Source: an uncultured Bacteroidales bacterium (GTDB lineage: Bacteria; Bacteroidota; Bacteroidia; Bacteroidales; Muribaculaceae). From it: 12,381 bases of DNA. Below are positions 7,044 through 12,381 of the stretch, in pieces. Location: contig CALZQD010000017.1 of NCBI GenBank assembly GCA_945828175.1, forward strand, positions 1 to 12,381, in the 5' to 3' direction. The notes under the pieces were generated by a model. The model did not search any database. It was given only the letters and a program-made list of their open reading frames with translations, and had not been told where the DNA came from. A program made the position numbers and the translations under genes. Positions within the stretch are counted from its first letter, which is position 1, and each line of letters opens with the position of its first letter.

Positions 7044-8167
7044 AGCTTTGAGGTCCAGAAATCGAGAAAACGTTGGGCTACAAGGCGGCAGTCGTAGTGG
7101 CGCTCGACAAACTGACGCGAGCGGCGGCCGCGCGGAGCTATCGCCTGCGGGTCGGAGACGAGGGCGTCGAGAGTCTCAACGAGGCGGTCATAGTCGACCG
7201 GGGCGTTGATGACAGGGTCGCAGGCAGGCTCGCCGATGAAATCGTAGAATTCGGGCTCTGCGCCGCTGACGGCGTTGAGTCCGTAGGCCATCGCCAGCAG
7301 GGCGTTTGTCGCCGGCGAGTAGCTGTAGAGCTGGTCGAGCGATATGTGATGGCCGCATATCGTCTTGATATATTGGTCGTAGGGTAGATTCTCGATGATA
7401 GAGAGCGTCACGCGGCCCTTGTGGCGGGCGATGATGTCGCGGGCGGCGGCTTCGAGTACGTCGGTGCCTTTCTCGACACAGCGCTCGCGGTGGCGTCCGA
7501 GGTAGAGCTTGACGACCTCGGGGTCGGGGTCGAGGTCGACGGGATGGATGTCGCTCAGGTCGATGGGCAGGCCGGCGAAAGCGCATTTATCGGGGCCGAG
7601 CGCGCGCGTTATCGCCAGATGATACTCATATAATATAGAGACGGCGCCGTCGATGTTGTTGTAGACATATTCGTGGAACGAGCGTATTTCGTCGTTGTGC
7701 CAGTCCTGCCACTTCGCCGGATTGCTCAGGTAGAGCGGCGAGGGACGGCCGTCGATAAACCACTCGGTATAGCGCAGGGGCGAGTCGGGGGCCGAGCAGA
7801 GGTCGAGGTAGGCCGAGTCGGTGCCCATGGCCGTGAGAAAAATCGAGCGGTTTTCGCCCTTGAGGCGGTCGAAGAAATATTTTGTGCGTATCGGCCTGAG
7901 GTTGAGGAAGCCGGGGTTATGGATGGCGACGATGTCGAAATTCTTGAGTCGCGGCATGATGCCGTAGCGCAGGCGCAGCATCAGTTCGAGGCCGGCGGCC
8001 TGCGACTTGCCGCGTCGGGCGATGTCGATGTCGCGGGCGGTGTTCTGCCATTTCGAGCCGTCGGAGACGACGGTCACATCGTGGCCGAGGCTGCGCAGCC
8101 CCGTCGCGAGAGTGCGGTGGCAGTTGCTGTAGTCGCCCATCAGAAGGATGCGTAAAGCTTGGTTCAT
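7040..8167 (-). CDS. GT-B fold glycosyltransferase (family 1/4-like)
   Basis: This 375-residue protein looks like a two-domain GT-B enzyme. The N-terminal domain opens with RILLMGDYSNCHRTLATGL and then GHDVTVVSDGS, a Rossmann-type strand, helix and strand as found in the acceptor domain of family 1/4 transferases. The C-terminal half has KGTDVL (about 230) and a donor-site-like stretch around 273-300, including HISLDQLYSYSP with Asp278, followed by NALLAMAYGL and an EPE. No membrane segment is seen, so a cytoplasmic or peripheral membrane location is likely. It starts 18 bp after the 312-residue gene and shares an ATGA overlap with the next transferase gene, placing it first of four transferases. 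Donor and product are unknown. A non-catalytic GT-B relative is possible but less likely. Confidence 0.82.
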   Translation of the reverse strand: MNQALRILLMGDYSNCHRTLATGLRSLGHDVTVVSDGSKWQNTARDIDIARRGKSQAAGLELMLRLRYGIMPRLKNFDIVAIHNPGFLNLRPIRTKYFFDRLKGENRSIFLTAMGTDSAYLDLCSAPDSPLRYTEWFIDGRPSPLYLSNPAKWQDWHNDEIRSFHEYVYNNIDGAVSILYEYHLAITRALGPDKCAFAGLPIDLSDIHPVDLDPDPEVVKLYLGRHRERCVEKGTDVLEAAARDIIARHKGRVTLSIIENLPYDQYIKTICGHHISLDQLYSYSPATNALLAMAYGLNAVSGAEPEFYDFIGEPACDPVINAPVDYDRLVETLDALVSDPQAIAPRGRRSRQFVERHYDCRLVAQRFLDFWTSKL

Positions 8168-8185
8168 GTTTTTCTAAGATTGTGA

Positions 8186-9124
8186 TTAATTTAAAGGAGT
8201 ATTTTTAAGTGCCTCGGCGAGCGAGTCGCGCAAGGCCGCGTCTGTGATGGCGGCGAGCGCCCGGTCGGTGACGGCGTTGTCGCCTCGGGCGAGTGCCTTG
8301 AGTATGGTCTTGTCTTTCAGGGCCGCGCTGCCGACGCCGTCGGGGTCGATGAGGAAGAAGCGCGCTGTCATGGCGTCGTTGTCGCTGTCGGCCGCAATCT
8401 GCCGCAGACGCGTCGGCGAAGGATGCGAGGAGTAGGGGATGAATCGCAGCAGCTCAGAGCGCAGCGACGAGAGGAGCGATGTGCGGTCATAGGCCGACGG
8501 ATAGCGGGCCGTCAGCGCTTCGAGCGAGTCTGAGCCGGGGCGGATGCCTGTTAGCGTCATCGTGCCGTCGGTGTCGATGGCGACGGTGATTTCGTCGTCG
8601 CAGGCCTGAAAGCCCTCGTCGGTCACCGGGTCGTGGAAGACGGTCTTGTTGAATATTGTGAGCGCCTTATGGCCCTCGGGAGTGAGCTCGCAGGCCGGGA
8701 CGATGGAATTGTATTCGACGTAGAGGTCGACGGCGTTGCCCTCGCTGTCGGTGAAAGCTATTGGCGACAGAAATGAGCGGTCGTCGCAGCGTCCGGCGTA
8801 AAGGGCGTCGGCAACGCTGCCGTCAGCACCGTAGGTGACAAGCAGATACCATGCGGGTGTCTCGCCATACTCGACTCTGAACGACGCGAGCCAGCTGCTG
8901 TCTGAGGTCGGCATGACGCGCTCGACGGCGACAGCGCCTGCGTCGATGATGTCATCGGTGATGTCGGCGCGGATGATGTCGTCGCGCAGCAGGGCGCGGC
9001 AGTCGATGACCGTCTCACGCGTCGGGTCGTCGTTTTCGACGACATAGCCGAGGTTGTCGACGCTGATTCCGGCGTCGGTGAAAAATGCGGGCAAGGCGGC
9101 TAAGAGTATGGCAGACAGATTCAT
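8186..9124 (-). CDS. Hypothetical protein, possibly exported
   Basis: I do not recognise this 312-residue protein. It starts with a short hydrophobic stretch (about residues 4-15, SAILLAALPAFF) that could be a weak signal peptide; there is no positively charged n-region and no lipobox. The rest is strikingly acidic, with many Asp residues and mixed beta/alpha character. A central part (about 85-190) reads like beta strands (WYLLVTYGADG, VDLYVEYNS). The last 60 residues look helical and contain Ala-rich segments such as NAVTDRALAAITDAALRD. It lies 12 bp after the lipoprotein gene and 18 bp before the GT-B gene, so it is probably co-transcribed with both. The frame has the same codon style as its neighbours and no breaks, so it is very likely a real gene. 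Function unknown. Confidence 0.75.
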   Translation of the reverse strand: MNLSAILLAALPAFFTDAGISVDNLGYVVENDDPTRETVIDCRALLRDDIIRADITDDIIDAGAVAVERVMPTSDSSWLASFRVEYGETPAWYLLVTYGADGSVADALYAGRCDDRSFLSPIAFTDSEGNAVDLYVEYNSIVPACELTPEGHKALTIFNKTVFHDPVTDEGFQACDDEITVAIDTDGTMTLTGIRPGSDSLEALTARYPSAYDRTSLLSSLRSELLRFIPYSSHPSPTRLRQIAADSDNDAMTARFFLIDPDGVGSAALKDKTILKALARGDNAVTDRALAAITDAALRDSLAEALKNTPLN

Positions 9125-9136
9125 GGCAGCTCGGTT

Positions 9137-10063
9137 TTAATGAAGGGCTTCGATGCCGGCAACTTCGGTCGAGCATTCGCCGATCGGGCCGTTGACCTGA
9201 AGCACGGCGGTGTATATTCTGACGAAGTCGATGCGCGAGAGTCCGGCGGCGTGACCGTCGGGACCTATGGCGCTGCTGATGTCGATGCCGCGTGCCGGGT
9301 CGTTGTTGGGCCGGCTGTCGGCATAGCCGTCGTAGACGTATTGTTTATATTGCTTCGACTCAGTGTCATAGAAACCGTTGTCAGGCAGGCGGCGGCCTGT
9401 GAATGTCATGGTCTTGCCGACGTTGAGCCACTGGGGCACGAAAGGCTGATCGTGATAGTCCGAGCCGTTGTAGAGCGTGCCCGAGGCGCCGCGGTTGTCG
9501 GTCCAGGTGATGTGGCGCGGGCCGAGGATGTTGTATGTCACCGAGTAAGAGGCGTCGGTGGCGCGCGCTTCTTCAGAGCCGGCGATTTCACACCAGCCGT
9601 CGTCGGGCAGGCCGTTGCCGTTGCGGTCTTCCATTACGAGGATTATGCCGGGCTCCGAGCTGCCGCAGCGGCGTCCGTCGGGAGCGTCGGTCGAGTAGTA
9701 GGCGTTGCCGAGGACAGCAAAGTCGGCGCGTCCCGGTGTGTTGGTGATATATCTGTCGAGCTTGAGCGTGATGCTGCCGCCCCAGGCGCCGAGCGAGATA
9801 TAGTCGCCCTTGTTGAGCGCGTCGGTGGCCTTGCGCCTGATTGCGGCCGCGTCGTCGCCTGCGGCATAGGCCGGCACGATGTTGATAAACTGGCCGGGAG
9901 CGGGCGAGTAGTCGATGACCTCGACGCTGACCCTGCCGGGCAGGGCCTCGCCGTCGTCGTCGTCGATGACTTCGTCCTTGTTACAGCCGCAGAGCGAGGC
10001 CGCGGCTGTAGCAAAGGCGATTATGGATGCTGCGTGCGATAGATTCAGACGTTTTCTAATCAT
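9137..10063 (-). CDS. Surface-exposed lipoprotein of the Bacteroidales 'cell surface protein' type
   Basis: 308 residues. The N-terminus has basic residues (MIRKR), a hydrophobic core, and a lipobox LCGC ending at Cys27, which should be lipidated. After this Cys the sequence is NKDEVIDDDD, an acidic run with Lys like the lipoprotein export signal that sends Bacteroidota lipoproteins to the cell surface. The mature part is beta-rich and contains a calcium-loop-like DRNGNGLPDDGW (146-157), followed by EIAGSE. This resembles proteins usually annotated only as putative cell surface proteins in Bacteroides, some with PKD domains; no PKD domain is evident here. Its ATG overlaps the GH97 stop by 4 bp, so the two are probably made together, and a role in binding or presenting a glycan at the surface is plausible but unproven. 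Confidence 0.8.
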   Translation of the reverse strand: MIRKRLNLSHAASIIAFATAAASLCGCNKDEVIDDDDGEALPGRVSVEVIDYSPAPGQFINIVPAYAAGDDAAAIRRKATDALNKGDYISLGAWGGSITLKLDRYITNTPGRADFAVLGNAYYSTDAPDGRRCGSSEPGIILVMEDRNGNGLPDDGWCEIAGSEEARATDASYSVTYNILGPRHITWTDNRGASGTLYNGSDYHDQPFVPQWLNVGKTMTFTGRRLPDNGFYDTESKQYKQYVYDGYADSRPNNDPARGIDISSAIGPDGHAAGLSRIDFVRIYTAVLQVNGPIGECSTEVAGIEALH

Positions 10064-12054
10064 TTGATTTTAGATAATTTGATAGCCGCGCCGCCGCTGC
10101 GTCCCTCGGGGATCGAGAGGACAGTGTTTCTGTCGACTTTCTTCTGCTCGATGATGAGCTGGGTGGGGTTGCTGTCGTGGTTGGCGTCGGGGCCGTCGCG
10201 GTATATCGTTGCGAGATACCGGCAGTCGGGGTCGAGGAAGTCGAGCGCGATTGTGGCCGTGCGGGCGTCGTCGCCTGTGGCGCTGCCGACAAACCAGCTG
10301 TCGCCGCCTTTCTCCTTGCGGGCTACGGTGACATATTTGCCGATTTCAGCCTCGGGATAGACGGTGCGGTCCCAGTCGGTGGGGCAGGTGGCGAGGAATT
10401 GGAACGGGCCGGGGTTGGCCGCGTAGTTCTCGATGATGTCGCTTGCCATCTGCAGCGGCGAGTAGAGTATCACGAAGAGAGCGAGCTGCTTGGCGAGGGT
10501 CGTGTGGACGACGGTCTGCGGATGGCGCGGATTCTCGAAACTGAATGTGCCGGGGGTGAAGTCCATCGGGCCCGCCAGACCGCGGGTGAAGGGCAGGGTG
10601 ACGGTGTGGACGGGGGGATTGCCGCCTTTCTCGTCCCATGCGTCCCACTCCTGGCCGCGGACGCCTTCCTGGGTCATCAGGTTGGGCCATGTGCGCTGGA
10701 GACCTGTCGGCATGACGGGTTCGTGATTGTCGACAGCGATTCTGTTGGCGGCGGCGCGTTCGATGACGCGGCGGTAGTGGCGCACGGCATATTGGCCGCT
10801 GTTGCGTTCGTTGCCGTCGAAGGGTGTGCCGGCGTAGCCCGTCTTGACATAGTGCATGCCGTTGTCGGCATAGAGTCTGAGTGCGTCTTCGAGCTGGTCG
10901 TCGTAGTTCTTGATGTGGCCCGACGTCTCGTGGTGACCGATGAAGGCTATGCCTTTCTCACGGGCGTAGTCGTTGACTGCCTTGAGGTCGAAGTCGTCGT
11001 ATGCCCGGGTAAACGAGAAGTCGTATGTGCGCCAGTCGGGGTTCCAGCCTTCGACGAGGACACCGTCGAAGCCGTTAGCGGCTGCGAAGTCGATGTAGCG
11101 CTTGGTGTTTTCGGTGGTGGCACCGTGTTTCGAGCCGTCATACCAGGTATTGTTGCCCATGTGCATGTCCCACCAGATGCCGATATAGCGCATCGGTTTG
11201 ATCCACGACGTATCCTCGATGGCGCAGGGCTCGTTGAGGTTGAGCATCAGGCGCGAGAGGGCGAGGTCGCCGGCCGAGCGGGTGATGATGAGTGTGCGCC
11301 AGGGCGATACGCGGGTGTCGGTGACGAAGACCTTCTCGCCTGTCGACCAGGGTGTAAGCTTGGCGTGGAGTGTATTGCTGCCGGGCGTTGCTTCGACGTT
11401 CATGGCGGCATAGTCGGTGAGGTTGGCCTCGTGGATTGCCATGACGTGGCCGTCGGCGGTGGTGATGGTCACGGGTGTGCTTGCCCAGCCGATGCTGTCG
11501 AGGGGCTTCTCGGTGAAAACGCCCTCATAGAAATTGGTCTCGTAGGGTATCGACCATGCCTTGTGGTTGGCCGGGAAGGCAAACTCGGTTATCTCGTCGT
11601 CGACGACGAAGTCGCCGAGCGCTTTCGAACGCGGGAATTCATATCTGAAGCCTACGCCGTCGTTGAAGACGCGGAAGACGAGCGCGATGTGGCGACCCGG
11701 AGCTGTCTTTTTCTGAACGAGGTCGACGCGCAGCTCGTTATAGTTGTTCTCAATCTGCGATTCCTCGCCCCATACGGGCTGCCAGGTCTCGGCGTGTGAG
11801 TCTCTTGCCGTAGAGGCCACCGAGAAGCCCTCGGTCATGTCAGGCGCATCCTTGAGCTTGAGGCCCAAACGCGAGCGGTCGAGTATCGGGGTAGAGCTGT
11901 CGGTGACACTGTAGTAGACGCGACCCTGCTTGTCGAGGTCGATTTTTACTGAGATGTTGCCGTCGGGCGATGTTACTGTGAGCTTGTCGTTCTTGGCCGA
12001 AACCGCGAAGACAGCTGTCAGCATCAGCAGAAGGCTGAGAAATTTACGAGTCAT
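10060..12054 (-). CDS. Glycoside hydrolase family 97, inverting SusB-like alpha-glucosidase
   Basis: Predicted 664 residues from the ATG at 12054. This start gives a clean signal peptide (MTRKFLSLLLMLTAVFAVSA, cleavage after about residue 20) and places the start 3' of a predicted promoter. A frame extension to 12099 would begin inside that promoter. The order fits GH97: an N-terminal beta-sandwich (about 23-280), a catalytic barrel (about 285-565), and a small C-terminal beta domain. Glu376 (HHE), Glu445 (NHEP), Glu463 (QEGVRG) and Glu469 (GQEWDAW) show the same spacing as Glu439, Glu508, Glu526 and Glu532 of B. thetaiotaomicron SusB, recalled from memory. This predicts the calcium-dependent inverting mechanism rather than the retaining one with an Asp nucleophile. 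It is a periplasmic or surface enzyme that would cut terminal alpha-linked glucose. No susC/susD genes lie nearby, so its substrate is uncertain. Confidence 0.93.
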   Translation of the reverse strand: MTRKFLSLLLMLTAVFAVSAKNDKLTVTSPDGNISVKIDLDKQGRVYYSVTDSSTPILDRSRLGLKLKDAPDMTEGFSVASTARDSHAETWQPVWGEESQIENNYNELRVDLVQKKTAPGRHIALVFRVFNDGVGFRYEFPRSKALGDFVVDDEITEFAFPANHKAWSIPYETNFYEGVFTEKPLDSIGWASTPVTITTADGHVMAIHEANLTDYAAMNVEATPGSNTLHAKLTPWSTGEKVFVTDTRVSPWRTLIITRSAGDLALSRLMLNLNEPCAIEDTSWIKPMRYIGIWWDMHMGNNTWYDGSKHGATTENTKRYIDFAAANGFDGVLVEGWNPDWRTYDFSFTRAYDDFDLKAVNDYAREKGIAFIGHHETSGHIKNYDDQLEDALRLYADNGMHYVKTGYAGTPFDGNERNSGQYAVRHYRRVIERAAANRIAVDNHEPVMPTGLQRTWPNLMTQEGVRGQEWDAWDEKGGNPPVHTVTLPFTRGLAGPMDFTPGTFSFENPRHPQTVVHTTLAKQLALFVILYSPLQMASDIIENYAANPGPFQFLATCPTDWDRTVYPEAEIGKYVTVARKEKGGDSWFVGSATGDDARTATIALDFLDPDCRYLATIYRDGPDANHDSNPTQLIIEQKKVDRNTVLSIPEGRSGGAAIKLSKIK

Positions 12055-12096
12055 TCTGTAGATAATGTTTTGGGTTAGGTTTATAGGTATTATCAG

Positions 12097-12104
12097 CAAA
12101 GTTA
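12097..12104 (-). promoter_or_regulatory. Predicted -7 box for the leftward series (GH97 promoter)
   Basis: Read on the minus strand the bases are TAACTTTG, a match to the Bacteroidota -7 element TAnnTTTG. Transcription would start near 12090, leaving a leader of about 35 nt before the ATG at 12054. The expected TTTG (-33 box) about 20 bp upstream is poor (TCTT), so the promoter may be weak or need an activator. No Shine-Dalgarno sequence precedes the ATG, as is usual in this phylum. Confidence 0.45.
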
Positions 12105-12112
12105 CAAAAAAA

Positions 12113-12144
12113 TTTGCATATATAAGAGCGATAGTTTATTTTTG
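12113..12144 (+). promoter_or_regulatory. Predicted promoter of the divergent rightward gene (TTTG, 20 bp, TATTTTTG)
   Basis: TTTG at 12113-12116 and TATTTTTG at 12137-12144 match the -33 and -7 elements of the Bacteroidota primary sigma factor, with a 20-bp spacer that fits the known range. Transcription would begin around 12151, giving a leader of about 30 nt to the ATG at 12182. It lies back to back with the leftward promoter, and its -33 box is only about 9 bp from the leftward -7 box, so the two may interfere or be co-regulated. Confidence 0.55.
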
Positions 12145-12152
12145 CGCCATCG

Positions 12153-12172
12153 TAATATCATATTAATATCAT
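12153..12172. repeat. Two 9-bp direct repeats (TAATATCAT) in the divergent promoter region
   Basis: TAATATCAT occurs at 12153-12161 and again at 12164-12172, an 11-bp period of about one helical turn. The pair sits just downstream of the predicted start of rightward transcription. Such a spacing would suit a protein that binds one face of the DNA, but in AT-rich sequence this may be chance. Confidence 0.4.
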
Positions 12173-12181
12173 TTATACATT

Positions 12182-12381
12182 ATGCAGGAAAACAAAGAGA
12201 CGGCCTTCAGTGGCCGCGTATTCAACGGCTTTGCAATGCTGGCCGTGGCACTTCTGATTATCCCCGCGGCCATCGTAGCCATGGTTAAACTCGCCGACTC
12301 AGGCATTTTTGACAGCGAAGACGCCCTTATCGGCACTATCGTCGGCAGCTCGTTCGCAACCCTTGTGCTTGTGCTCATCCT
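12182..12381 (+). CDS. Membrane protein start, possibly SPFH/band-7 family (runs off right edge)
   Basis: An ATG at 12182 opens a frame with no stop to the window end, 66 codons and two bases. The product begins MQENKETAFSGRVFNGFAML. It has a hydrophobic segment at about 16-36 (ending VAMV), a polar, acidic loop (about 37-47), and a second hydrophobic segment from about 48 to the edge. This two-segment start with a short acidic-Lys N-terminus resembles Bacteroidota SPFH (band 7, flotillin-like) proteins, where an SPFH domain would follow. The SPFH domain itself is beyond the window, so the family call is tentative; another two-helix membrane protein is possible. It is divergent from the leftward series and has its own well-matched promoter. 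Confidence 0.6.
   Translation, partial: MQENKETAFSGRVFNGFAMLAVALLIIPAAIVAMVKLADSGIFDSEDALIGTIVGSSFATLVLVLI

Noticed and set aside
9140..10042. A 300-codon plus-strand frame antisense to the lipoprotein
   Set aside because: It shows the same shadow pattern: no motif, no promoter, and a composition typical of antisense translation of GC-rich genes.
10177..11799. A 540-codon open frame on the plus strand, antisense to GH97
   Set aside because: It lies opposite a certain gene, is Val/Gly/Asp-rich with no recognisable domain, and is the usual result of GC-rich codon use keeping the opposite strand open.
12055..12099. A 15-codon N-terminal extension of the GH97 frame beginning at 12099
   Set aside because: The ATG at 12054 directly begins a standard signal peptide, and the upstream ATG falls inside the predicted -7 box, so it would not be transcribed from that promoter.
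1..12381. tRNA, rRNA, CRISPR array, insertion sequence or riboswitch
   Set aside because: Coding sequence fills almost all of the window. I saw no regularly spaced repeats, transposase-like frame, terminal inverted repeats or structured RNA pattern in the short gaps.

Overview
The window looks like a chromosomal piece of a Bacteroidales gut commensal, with the Muribaculaceae or a close relative as my best guess. Three things suggest this. There is a SusB-type GH97 glycosidase. The lipoprotein carries a Bacteroidota-style surface-export signal. The intergenic promoters match the Bacteroides consensus (TTTG, then TAnnTTTG), and the genes lack Shine-Dalgarno sequences. The coding DNA is GC-rich, and the only sizeable non-coding stretch (12055-12181) is clearly AT-rich. 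The family-level placement is inference.

Layout. Ten genes are visible, two of them cut by the window edges. Nine lie head to tail on the minus strand and are read from about 12054 down to 1. In order of transcription they are: a secreted GH97 alpha-glucosidase-like enzyme; a surface lipoprotein; an exported or hypothetical 312-residue protein; a GT-B glycosyltransferase; two tandem paralogous GT2-like glycosyltransferases; a third, more classical GT2 enzyme; a protein with four zinc ribbons; a 1117-residue membrane-anchored Ser/Thr protein kinase; and the first 19 codons of another zinc-ribbon protein. Every junction either overlaps (4 to 10 bp) or has a gap of at most 21 bp, and no terminator is visible. 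The whole series could therefore be one transcript or a few overlapping ones. On the plus strand, a divergent gene starting at 12182 encodes two hydrophobic segments and runs off the right edge. It may be an SPFH/band-7 membrane protein.

Functional reading. The series has three blocks. The first handles glycan or the cell surface outside the cytoplasm (GH97, lipoprotein, 312-residue protein). The second is a four-gene glycosyltransferase block, probably for a surface polysaccharide, glycolipid or glycoprotein glycan. The third is a signalling block (zinc ribbon, kinase, zinc ribbon). The kinase is the most unusual protein. It has a disordered N-terminus with five GGTAIAG-like heptads, a catalytic domain with an apparent Asp in place of the alpha-C Glu, a long helical region with recurring (S/T)PA(E/Q)(L/I)A motifs, about five membrane segments, and a small C-terminal beta-rich domain predicted to lie in the periplasm. 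The zinc-ribbon and kinase genes are the best candidate here for a poorly described system, but the left edge cuts it off, so its full gene content is unknown.
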